A stretch of DNA of 41,178 nt from Acidimicrobiales bacterium (lineage in GTDB: Bacteria; Actinomycetota; Acidimicrobiia; Acidimicrobiales; MedAcidi-G1): the NCBI GenBank assembly GCA_014239855.1, contig JAAZXY010000018.1, forward strand, positions 1 to 41,178. Direction: 5' to 3'. Shown here piece by piece: positions 1 through 7,516 of this stretch; the stretch's first letter is position 1, and each line of letters starts with the position of its first letter. The notes under the pieces were generated by a model. The model had not been told where the DNA came from. It searched no databases and saw only the letters and a program-made list of their open reading frames with translations. The translations under genes were made by a program, and so were the position numbers.

Positions 1-923
1 CCGCCGAGTCGTGGGGCTCGGACGCCTTCTCGCCGCTCGTCTGGTTGGCCGCCCACACCGAACGGATCCGGCTGGGTACCGGCATCGTCCAGATGTCGGC
101 CCGCACCCCGACGGCCACGGCCATGCACGCCGTCACCCTGGACCACCTGTCCGCCGGCCGGCTCATCCTGGGCCTCGGCGTCTCCGGCCCCCAGGTCGTC
201 GAAGGCTGGTACGGCCAACCGTCCAACCGCCCGCTGGCCCGCACCCGCGAGTACGTCGAGATCCTGCGTCGGGCGTTCCGGCGCGACGAGCACCTGTCGT
301 TCGACGGCGACTTCCACCAGCACCCGTACGTGGGCGAGGGCTCGACGGGGCTGGGCAAGCCGCTGAAGGTCATGGTCCATCCGCTGCGGGCCGACATCCC
401 CATCTTCATCGGCGCCGAGGGCCCGAAGAACGTGACCCAGACGGCCGAGATCGCCGACGGGTGGCTGCCCCTCTACTACTCGCCGTACCGATCCGAGGTG
501 TACGCCGACCAGTTGACCGGCGCCCCCGACCACTTCGAGGTGGCGTTGAACCTGGCGGTCACGGTGACGAACGACGACGCCCCCGAGACCATTGCCTCGG
601 CGTTGGCCCCGGTGAAGGCGACGCTGGGCTTCTACGTGGGCGGCATGGGCGCCAAGGGCCAGAACTTCCACACGAAGCTGATGGCCCGCATGGGTTTCGC
701 CGCCGAGGCCGACCGCATCCAGGACCTGTTCCTGGAGGGACGGCGCGACGAGGCCATTGCCGCGGTGCCCGACCAGTTCGCCGACGAGATCTCCCTCGTC
801 GGCACCCCGGAGCGCATCCGGGACCGTCTGGCGGCCTTCGAGGAGAGCCCGGTGACCATGCTCAACGTGGCCCCGCGGTCGCCTGAACACCTGGCACGGG
901 TGGCCGACGTCCTCCTCGGCTGA
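1..923 (+). CDS. F420-dependent LLM-class oxidoreductase, 5' end cut off
   Basis: Luciferase-like monooxygenase fold protein of the type that uses coenzyme F420 for hydride transfer; substrate unknown. The reading frame is open from the first bases of the window (W-G-S-D-A-F-S-P-L, then T-E-R-I-R-L-G-T-G), so the N-terminus lies upstream. A TTG at 45 is an internal leucine, not a start. Visible family marks are D-H-L-S-A-G-R-L-I-L-G-L-G and the stretch G-P-Q-V-V-E-G-W-Y-G, which I associate with the mycobacterial Rv3520c-like subgroup. The C-terminal G-T-P-E-R-I-R-D-R-L is also typical. About 306 codons are present, close to the usual 330-350. Its stop codon lies inside the 921-934 palindrome. 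F420 use is family knowledge, and the subgroup name is from memory. Confidence 0.85.
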   Translation, partial: AESWGSDAFSPLVWLAAHTERIRLGTGIVQMSARTPTATAMHAVTLDHLSAGRLILGLGVSGPQVVEGWYGQPSNRPLARTREYVEILRRAFRRDEHLSFDGDFHQHPYVGEGSTGLGKPLKVMVHPLRADIPIFIGAEGPKNVTQTAEIADGWLPLYYSPYRSEVYADQLTGAPDHFEVALNLAVTVTNDDAPETIASALAPVKATLGFYVGGMGAKGQNFHTKLMARMGFAAEADRIQDLFLEGRRDEAIAAVPDQFADEISLVGTPERIRDRLAAFEESPVTMLNVAPRSPEHLARVADVLLG

Positions 924-934
924 ACACCTGTTCA
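921..934. promoter_or_regulatory. Perfect palindrome, candidate TetR-type operator
   Basis: TGAACA-CC-TGTTCA is a perfect inverted repeat that begins with the stop codon of the F420 oxidoreductase and ends 30 bases before the GTG of the alcohol dehydrogenase. With the -10 box at 952-957, its right half falls at the -35 distance (17-base spacer). A repressor bound here would block the six-gene operon. Half-sites of the GAACA/TGTTC type are common for TetR-family repressors. The regulator is not in the window. Confidence 0.4.
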
Positions 935-951
935 AGGCCCCGTTCCGGGTG

Positions 952-957
952 TAGGTT
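952..957 (+). promoter_or_regulatory. Candidate -10 box of a leaderless transcript
   Basis: TAGGTT, matching actinobacterial TANNNT, ends 7 bases before the GTG of the alcohol dehydrogenase. There is no Shine-Dalgarno sequence in between, so a transcript would start at or next to the GTG. Confidence 0.35.
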
Positions 958-964
958 CCGCGCC

Positions 965-2137
965 GTGTCGACGGGCCGAGGGGTCACCATCCGTGCGGCG
1001 GTGAGCCGAGGCATCGGCATCCCGACCGGCATCGAGGACGTCCATCTGGCCGCCCCGGGTCCCGACGAGGTCCGGGTGGAGATCGAGGCGTGCGCCGTCT
1101 GCCACTCCGACCTGAGCTACCTGGACGGCACGTGGGCCACCGGATTCCCGCTCGTGCTGGGCCACGAGGCCGCCGGGCGCGTGCTCGAGGTCGGGGTCGG
1201 GGTCGGGGTCGACGCCGAGCTGGGCGCAGATGCCGGCAGGAACACCGGCACCGAAACCGATCTCTCCGTGGGCGATCCGGTGGTCATCTCGCTCATCCGG
1301 ACGTGCGGTACCTGCCGGGCCTGCCTCCGCGGCCATGACGTGGCCTGCACCGGCGAGATCGCCCTGAACACCACCAGTCCCCTGACCGCCGCCGACGGCA
1401 CGGCACTCATCCAGGGGCTGGCCGTGGGGGCGTTCGCCGAGCAGGTGGTCGTCCACCGCTCCCAGGTCGTGGCGCTCCCCGACGACGTCGACCCGGTGGC
1501 CGCCTCGCTGCTGGGTTGCGGCGTGCTGACCGGTTCGGGGGCCGTAACCAACACGGCCCGGGTATCGGCCGACGACGCGGTGGTCGTGGTGGGCTGCGGC
1601 GGCGTGGGCATCGGCGCCATCCAGGCGGCCCGTCTGGCCGGCGCCCATCCCATCGTGGCCGTGGATCCGTCGGCCGACAAGCGGGAGGCCGCCCTGGGAT
1701 TCGGTGCCACCCACGCGGCCGACCCGTCCACCAGTGATCTGGCAGCCGTCATCACCGAGGCCAACAACGGCCATCTGGCTGACCACCTGCTGGTCACCAC
1801 CGGCGCCCCGGCGGCTCTCGACGGGGCCATCGACCTGCTGGCCCCCATGGGCCAACTGGTCATCGTCGGCATGGCCGGCGACGACGTCACCATCGACGTG
1901 GCGCCCAGCTGGCTGGCCGCCGCCAACAAGTCGATCCTGGGTTCGAAGATGGGCACGGCCCGGGTGGCCGTCGACGTCCCGACGCTCATCGAGCACCACC
2001 GCGCGGGCCGACTGGACCTGGCCGGCATGGTCTCCACCACCCACACCCTGGACGACATCGACCTCGCCTTCGACGAGGTCTGGCGGGGCGACGTGGTGCG
2101 AACCGTGGTGCTGCCCAACGGATCGGGTGCCGGCTGA
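965..2137 (+). CDS. Zinc-dependent alcohol dehydrogenase, MDR superfamily
   Basis: Medium-chain alcohol dehydrogenase of 390 residues that would oxidise an alcohol or aldehyde adduct with NAD(P). Catalytic zinc motif C-H-S-D near residue 42 and G-H-E-A-A-G near 61; structural zinc cysteines in C-G-T-C-R-A-C-L-R-G-H-D-V-A-C near 110-125; Rossmann motif G-C-G-G-V-G near 213. The pattern resembles class III and mycothiol-dependent formaldehyde dehydrogenases, which would suit a demethylation operon, but the substrate is not shown. An extra Gly-Val/Asp-Ala-rich stretch around residues 75-98 contains a GTCGGG hexamer repeat. Start is GTG at 965 with a leaderless-type -10 box. The stop overlaps the next start (TGATG), indicating an operon. 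Confidence 0.85.
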   Translation: MSTGRGVTIRAAVSRGIGIPTGIEDVHLAAPGPDEVRVEIEACAVCHSDLSYLDGTWATGFPLVLGHEAAGRVLEVGVGVGVDAELGADAGRNTGTETDLSVGDPVVISLIRTCGTCRACLRGHDVACTGEIALNTTSPLTAADGTALIQGLAVGAFAEQVVVHRSQVVALPDDVDPVAASLLGCGVLTGSGAVTNTARVSADDAVVVVGCGGVGIGAIQAARLAGAHPIVAVDPSADKREAALGFGATHAADPSTSDLAAVITEANNGHLADHLLVTTGAPAALDGAIDLLAPMGQLVIVGMAGDDVTIDVAPSWLAAANKSILGSKMGTARVAVDVPTLIEHHRAGRLDLAGMVSTTHTLDDIDLAFDEVWRGDVVRTVVLPNGSGAG

Positions 2138-3372
2138 TGCTGATCCGCGACGTCGAGACCTTCGTGGTCGGCAACCCGCCACCGCGTCACGGTGGCCGGT
2201 ACTTCATCTTCGTGAAGCTGACCACCGACGACGGGATCGAGGGCATCGGCGAGGCCTACGTGGCCACCGTCGGCCCCCATCTGGTGGCTGACATGATCGT
2301 CGACGTGGCCGACCGCCACCTCGTGGGCCACCGCCCGTTCGACGTGGAGTCGTTCTGGCGCCGGGCCTACGGCGGCGGGTACGCGCTGCGTCCCGACCCC
2401 ACCCTGTGCGGGGTCATCAGCGCGCTGGAGATGGCGTGCTGGGACATCATCGGCAAGGCCACCGGGCGCCCGGTCTACGACCTGCTGGGCGGGCGGGTCC
2501 ACGAGGGCCTGCGTTCCTACACCTACCTGTATCCCGAAGACGGCGACGCCTACGGCCCCGTCACTGGAGAACCCGACGGGCCGAACCTCTACAGCGATCC
2601 CGACCTGGCCGCCGAAGCGGCGGTCCGGGCCGTGGAGCAGGGCTTCACCGCGGTCAAGTTCGACCCCGCTGGCCCCTACACGGTGTTCGACGGCCGCCAG
2701 CCGTCATTGGAACGCCTCGACCTGTCGGAGCGGTACACCCGGGCCGTCCGCGAGGCGGTCGGCAACCGGGCCGACCTTTTGTTCGGCACCCATGGCCAGT
2801 TCACCCCGTCGGGCGCCCTGCGCCTGGCCCGCCGCCTCGAGGCCTACGACCCGCTCTGGTTCGAGGAGCCCGTCCCGGCCGACGACATCGAGGGCATGGC
2901 CCGGGTGGCCGCCGGGACCACCATCCCGGTGGCCACCGGGGAACGCCTGACCACCGTGTCGGAGTTCGCCGCGGTGCTGCGGGCTGGCGCGGCATCCATC
3001 CTCCAACCCGACCTGGGACGGAGCGGTGGGATCCTCCAGGGCAAGAAGATCGCAGCCCTCGGCGAGGTCCACCAGGCCGTGCTGGCCCCCCACTGCTACT
3101 GCGGACCGGTGGTCGCGGCAGCCAACATCGCCCTGGCGGCCTGCACCCCCAACTTCCTGGTCCTCGAGTCGATCGACCGCTTCGACGGCTTCCACGCCGA
3201 CCTGCTGGAGACACCCATCCGCTGGGAGGACGGCATGGTCATCCCGTCGACCGAACCGGGCCTCGGCGTGGTGCTCGACGAGGACGTGGCCCGGGCCCAC
3301 CCGTACGAGGGCGACGAACTCCACCTGGAGGCCGGCGACCGGCCCATGACCTTCGACGAGGGGATCGCCTGA
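2137..3372 (+). CDS. Enolase-superfamily dehydratase (mandelate racemase/galactonate dehydratase-like)
   Basis: 411-residue member of the mandelate racemase/muconate lactonising family, which abstracts a proton next to a carboxylate and often dehydrates sugar acids. The N-terminal capping domain is about residues 1-125, then the barrel. Seen: A-V-K-F-D-P on strand 2, W-F-E-E-P, G-E-R, and the general-base histidine in A-P-H-C-Y-C-G-P. Where galactonate dehydratase has D-F-H-G-R, this protein has G-T-H-G-Q, so the usual first metal-ligand aspartate seems replaced. This may be a subgroup trait. Start ATG overlaps the preceding stop (TGATG), and the stop overlaps the next ATG in the same way. 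Its role in a betaine/DMSP operon is unknown; a hydroxy-acid side product is one possibility. Confidence 0.8.
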   Translation: MLIRDVETFVVGNPPPRHGGRYFIFVKLTTDDGIEGIGEAYVATVGPHLVADMIVDVADRHLVGHRPFDVESFWRRAYGGGYALRPDPTLCGVISALEMACWDIIGKATGRPVYDLLGGRVHEGLRSYTYLYPEDGDAYGPVTGEPDGPNLYSDPDLAAEAAVRAVEQGFTAVKFDPAGPYTVFDGRQPSLERLDLSERYTRAVREAVGNRADLLFGTHGQFTPSGALRLARRLEAYDPLWFEEPVPADDIEGMARVAAGTTIPVATGERLTTVSEFAAVLRAGAASILQPDLGRSGGILQGKKIAALGEVHQAVLAPHCYCGPVVAAANIALAACTPNFLVLESIDRFDGFHADLLETPIRWEDGMVIPSTEPGLGVVLDEDVARAHPYEGDELHLEAGDRPMTFDEGIA

Positions 3373-4904
3373 TGAGTGGTGCACGACGGGGACGGCTCAG
3401 CGGCCGCTCCAGGGTCCGCGACGTGACCGGTGAGCAGCCGCCGTGGCAGCAGCCCCGGATGCGGTTCGACCCCCTACGGGCCGTGTCCGATGACGAACTG
3501 GAGTCCATCCACCTGGCCTCCCTGCGGGTCCTGTCCGAGACCGGCATCGACTTCCTGGACGACACGGCCCGCCAGCAACTGGCCGATGCCGGGTGCGACG
3601 TGGACGGCGACCGGGTGCGATTCGACCCCGAACTGGTCCTGCAACTGGTGTCCACCGCTCCGTCCGAGTTCACCCTCCACGCCCCGAACCCGGACCGCGA
3701 CCTGCACATCGGCGGCGACGTCATCACCTACACCAGCGTGGCCAGTCCCCCGTTCGTGACCGGTCTGGGCCGCGACCGCCGCGACGGCAACCGTGACGAC
3801 TACCGGAACCTGCTGAAGCTCGGCCAGTCGCTCAACGTGGTCCACACGGTGGCCGGCTACCCCGTCGAACCCATGGACCTCCACCCGTCGGTCCGCCACC
3901 TGCACGCCACCCACGACATGCTCACGCTCTCGGACAAGGTGCCGTTCGTCTACAGCCTCAGCCGCCAACGCAACCAAGACGCCATCGAGATGACCCGCCT
4001 GGCCCGGGGCGTGGACGACGACACGATGAGCACCCAGCCGTCGCTGTACTCGGTCATCAACGCCAGTACCCCTCTGCGTTACGACACCGTGATGCTCCAC
4101 GGCATCCAGGAGATGTCGGCCCGCAACCAGTGCATCGTCATCACCCCGTTCACCCTGGCCGGCGCCATGGCCCCGGTGACCGTCGCCGGAGCCCTGGTGC
4201 TCCAGAACGCCGAGGCGCTGGCCGGCATCGCCTACACCCAGGTGGTCCGGCCCGGGGCCCCGGTCATCTACGGCGGCTTCACCTCCAACGTCGACATGCG
4301 CTCCGGGGCACCGGCCTTCGGAACCCCCGAATACTGGAAGGCCTGCCTGATCGGCGGACAGCTGGCCCGCCGTTACGGGGTTCCGTACCGGTCATCGAAC
4401 GTCAACGCGTCGAACAGCGTGGACAGCCAGTCGGCCACCGAGAGCACCATCGCCGTCTGGGGGGCCGTCATGGGCGGCGTCAACCTGCTGCTCCACGGCA
4501 CGGGCTGGCTGGAGGGTGGCCTGCTCACCTCGTTCGAGAAGTTCGTGATCGACGCCGACCTGCTCAACATGGTCACGGCCATGCTCCAGCCGGTGACCAT
4601 CGACGACGCCGCCCTGGCCGTCGAGGCCATCGCCGAGGTGGGTCCGGCCGGCCACTTCTTCGGCACCCAGCACACCCAGGACCGCTACGCCACCGAGCAC
4701 TTCCAACCCATGGTCTCGAAGTGGTCCAACTTCGAGATGTGGGACGAGGAAGGCCGCATCGAGTCCCACCAGCGGGCCGAGACCCTGGCCCGCGCCCTCA
4801 TCGACGCCCACGTCGAACCACCCATGGCGCCGGAGCGGCGCGCCGGCCTCGACGAGTTCGTGGCGCGACGGGTGGCCGACGGCGGCGTCGAGACCGACTA
4901 CTGA
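3372..4904 (+). CDS. MttB-superfamily methyltransferase without pyrrolysine
   Basis: 510-residue protein of the trimethylamine methyltransferase family (COG5598). True MttB carries an in-frame amber codon for pyrrolysine. This frame has none, so it belongs to the non-Pyl branch, whose studied members demethylate quaternary amines onto a corrinoid protein (glycine betaine MtgB, carnitine MtcB, gamma-butyrobetaine MtyB). Visible: an N-terminal L-S-E-T-G-I-D-F motif near 55, a barrel core with I-T-P-F-T-L-A-G-A, and Y-G-G-F-T-S-N-V-D-M-R-S-G-A-P-A-F-G-T-P-E. No corrinoid-binding protein or RamA-like activator is in the window. The ATG overlaps the upstream stop (TGATG). Lying next to a demethylating dehydrogenase and near a betaine transporter, a quaternary amine or sulfonium substrate is the best guess. 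Confidence 0.85.
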   Translation: MSGARRGRLSGRSRVRDVTGEQPPWQQPRMRFDPLRAVSDDELESIHLASLRVLSETGIDFLDDTARQQLADAGCDVDGDRVRFDPELVLQLVSTAPSEFTLHAPNPDRDLHIGGDVITYTSVASPPFVTGLGRDRRDGNRDDYRNLLKLGQSLNVVHTVAGYPVEPMDLHPSVRHLHATHDMLTLSDKVPFVYSLSRQRNQDAIEMTRLARGVDDDTMSTQPSLYSVINASTPLRYDTVMLHGIQEMSARNQCIVITPFTLAGAMAPVTVAGALVLQNAEALAGIAYTQVVRPGAPVIYGGFTSNVDMRSGAPAFGTPEYWKACLIGGQLARRYGVPYRSSNVNASNSVDSQSATESTIAVWGAVMGGVNLLLHGTGWLEGGLLTSFEKFVIDADLLNMVTAMLQPVTIDDAALAVEAIAEVGPAGHFFGTQHTQDRYATEHFQPMVSKWSNFEMWDEEGRIESHQRAETLARALIDAHVEPPMAPERRAGLDEFVARRVADGGVETDY

Positions 4905-4962
4905 TCCCGTAGGCCCACAGCCGGCACCCGGCGCGAGACACGAGAAACGAGAACCCGGAGAC

Positions 4963-7509
4963 ATGGCAGATCTTCCCGAGAGCGCACAGGTGGTGGTGAT
5001 CGGCGGTGGCGTCGTGGGCGCCAGCGTCCTGTACCACCTCACGAAGGCCGGCTGGACCGACGCCGTCCTCCTGGAGCGCAAGGAGCTCACCGCCGGGTCC
5101 ACCTGGCACGCGGCGGGCGGCATGCACACCCTCAACGGCGACCCCAACGTGGCCGCCCTGCAGCGCTACACCGTCCAGCTCTACGAAGACCTGGAAAAGG
5201 AGTCGGGCGTGTCGTGCGGCGTCCACCTGACCGGCGAGGTCATGCTGGCCGACGACGCCGACCGCATGGACTGGCTCCGCATGGCCCACGCCCGGGGGCG
5301 CTACCTGGGCATGCAGACCGAGCTCATCTCGGCATCCGAAGCCGCCGAGATGATCCCCTTCCTGGTCGAGGAGCACTTCGTGGGCGCCCTGTTCGACCCG
5401 GTGGGTGGCCATGTCGACCCGTCGGGCGTCACCCACGCCTACGCCACGGCGGCCCGCATGGCCGGCGCCCAGGTCCACCGCAACACGTGGGCCCACGACG
5501 TGGTCCAGCGACCCGACGGCCTGTGGGACGTGGTCACCGAGCGGGGCACCATCACCTGTGAGCACTTCGTGAACTGCGGCGGCCTGTGGGCCCGCGAGGT
5601 GGGTCGCATGTGCGGTCTGGAACTGCCCATCCTGGCCATGGAGCACATGTACCTGCTGACCGAGGAGATCCCCGAGATCCAGCCGTGGCTGGAGGCCACC
5701 GGGGGTCACGGGATCGGGGCGGTCGACTTCGGCGGCGAGATCTACACCCGGGCCGAGGCCGGGGGCCTGCTCCTGGGCACCTACGAGCAGGCCTGCGTGC
5801 CGTGGTCCGAACGCGAGACCCCGTGGGACTTCGGTTCCCAACTCCTCACCCCGGACCTCGAACGGATCGCCCCTTCTCTGGCCGTGGCCTTCGAGCATTT
5901 CCCCATCTACGCCGACGCAGGGATCCGCCAGGTCATCAACGGCCCGTTCACCTTCGCTCCCGACGGCAACCCGGTCATCGGTCCCGTGCGGGGCCAGCGG
6001 GGACACTGGGTGGCCTGCGGCGTGATGGCCGGCCTCAGCCAGGGCGGCGGGGTCGGTCTGGCCATGGCCAACTGGATGACCACCGGCGACCCCGGTTTTG
6101 ACGTGTGGGGCATGGACGTGGCCCGTTTCGGAGACTGGACGACGCCGTCCTACACCCGGGCCAAGGTCATGGAGAACTACAGCCGACGCTTCTCCATCTC
6201 GTTCCCCAACGAGGAGCTCCCGGCGGCCCGACCGTTGCACACCTCGCCCATCCACGACCGCCTGGACGACGCCAACGCCGTCTGGGGCTCGTCGTACGGG
6301 CTGGAGACCGCCCTGTGGTTCCAGCGGGCGGGCGCCGAACCGGTCGAGGACGTCACCTACCACCGGTCCAACGCCTTCGACGTGGTGGCCGAGGAGGTCC
6401 ACGCGGTCCGCACCGGGGTGGGCCTCATCGAGACCACGGGCTTCGCCAAGCACCAGTTCACCGGGCCCGGGGCCCGGGCGCTGCTCGACCGGGTGCTGGC
6501 CAACCGGATCCCCAGACCGGGCCGCATGGCGCTGGCCCCCATGTTGAACCCCTACGGGAAGCTCATCGGCGACTTCACGGTGGCCACCCTGGCCGACCCG
6601 TTCGACGGTGCCGAGACCTTCCTGGTCCTGGGCTCCGGGGTGGCCGAGGGCTACCACGACCGCTGGTTCCGCGCCCAGATCGTCGAACATCTGGACGGCG
6701 GCGGCGACCCGGTGGACTACCGACCGCTGGGATCCGAGATGGCCGGGCTGTCCATTGCCGGCCCGAAGGCACGCGACGTGCTGGCCGCCGTGGTGGGACC
6801 CACCAGCCCCAGCTCCGGGGGGACCGGTTCGGACGTGTCGGCCGATGCCTTCGCCTTCCGGGACATCCAGCGCATGGACCTGGGCATGGTGCCGACCATC
6901 GTCGGCCGAATCACCTTCACCGGCGACCTCGGCTACGAGTTCTGGGTCCCGGCCTCCCTGCAGCAGCGCCTGTTCGACCTGTTGATGGAGGCGGGCCAGC
7001 CCCACGGCATCCGGCTGTTCGGGATCGGGGCGCTGAACTCCATGCGGTTCGACAAGGGGTTCGGAGGCTGGGCCACCGAGTTCCGGCCCATCTACACGCC
7101 GGCCGAGTCCGGGCTGGACGCCTTCGTGGCGCTCACGGCGGCCGATGGCTCCGATCGGGACTTCGTCGGTCGGGACGCCGCCGCATCCGCCCGGACGGAA
7201 GGCCCGCAACGTCGACTCTGCACGTTCACCCTCGACGATGGCGGAACGCCGTCAGGCGGCGAGCAGGCTTCCGATGTTTTGGGCGACGAGCCGATCTGGC
7301 ACGGCGGCGAGGTGGTGGGCTGGGCCACGTCCGGTGGCTACGCCCACTGGTCACAGGCCTCGTGCGCCATGGCCTACGTGCCGGCCGCCCTTGCCGACCC
7401 GGCCACGCCGGCCGACGGCTTCGAGATCGAGGTGCTCGGGGTGCGTCGTCCGGCCACCCGCCGCGACGAGCCCCTGTTCGACCCCTCGGGGTCACGAATG
7501 AGAGGTTGA
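4963..7509 (+). CDS. FAD-dependent dimethylglycine/sarcosine dehydrogenase-GcvT fusion
   Basis: 848-residue two-part enzyme. Residues about 1-375 are a DAO-type FAD domain with G-G-G-V-V-G-A near 14-20 and G-S-T-W-H-A-A-G, where His49 matches the histidine that binds FAD covalently in dimethylglycine and sarcosine dehydrogenases. A linker domain follows. From about 440 on is a GcvT/folate-binding aminomethyltransferase domain. The family oxidises N-methyl groups, passes electrons to ETF and transfers the one-carbon unit to tetrahydrofolate. ATG follows a GGAG 6 bases upstream. The 58-base gap after mttB is the largest in the operon. Substrate (dimethylglycine, sarcosine or another N-methyl compound) cannot be read from sequence. 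A paralogue sits at 39500-41178 with etfBA. Confidence 0.85.
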   Translation: MADLPESAQVVVIGGGVVGASVLYHLTKAGWTDAVLLERKELTAGSTWHAAGGMHTLNGDPNVAALQRYTVQLYEDLEKESGVSCGVHLTGEVMLADDADRMDWLRMAHARGRYLGMQTELISASEAAEMIPFLVEEHFVGALFDPVGGHVDPSGVTHAYATAARMAGAQVHRNTWAHDVVQRPDGLWDVVTERGTITCEHFVNCGGLWAREVGRMCGLELPILAMEHMYLLTEEIPEIQPWLEATGGHGIGAVDFGGEIYTRAEAGGLLLGTYEQACVPWSERETPWDFGSQLLTPDLERIAPSLAVAFEHFPIYADAGIRQVINGPFTFAPDGNPVIGPVRGQRGHWVACGVMAGLSQGGGVGLAMANWMTTGDPGFDVWGMDVARFGDWTTPSYTRAKVMENYSRRFSISFPNEELPAARPLHTSPIHDRLDDANAVWGSSYGLETALWFQRAGAEPVEDVTYHRSNAFDVVAEEVHAVRTGVGLIETTGFAKHQFTGPGARALLDRVLANRIPRPGRMALAPMLNPYGKLIGDFTVATLADPFDGAETFLVLGSGVAEGYHDRWFRAQIVEHLDGGGDPVDYRPLGSEMAGLSIAGPKARDVLAAVVGPTSPSSGGTGSDVSADAFAFRDIQRMDLGMVPTIVGRITFTGDLGYEFWVPASLQQRLFDLLMEAGQPHGIRLFGIGALNSMRFDKGFGGWATEFRPIYTPAESGLDAFVALTAADGSDRDFVGRDAAASARTEGPQRRLCTFTLDDGGTPSGGEQASDVLGDEPIWHGGEVVGWATSGGYAHWSQASCAMAYVPAALADPATPADGFEIEVLGVRRPATRRDEPLFDPSGSRMRG

Positions 7510-7516
7510 GCCCCTG

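Noticed and set aside
932-2502. Long minus-strand open frames opposite the alcohol dehydrogenase
   Set aside because: Antisense shadows typical of high-GC DNA: low-complexity Gly/His/Ala-rich translations with no family motifs, opposite a gene with clear zinc and NAD motifs.
2406-3371. N-terminal extension of the MttB-like protein
   Set aside because: The frame is open but is a proline/arginine-rich shadow of the dehydratase gene; the ATG at 3372 gives the family length and a TGATG overlap.
3372-4904. Pyrrolysine in the MttB-like protein
   Set aside because: No in-frame TAG occurs; this is the non-Pyl branch.
4798-7209. 803-residue minus-strand open frame opposite the dehydrogenase-GcvT gene
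   Set aside because: Composition is repetitive and has no recognisable domain; the plus-strand frame has complete FAD and GcvT motifs.
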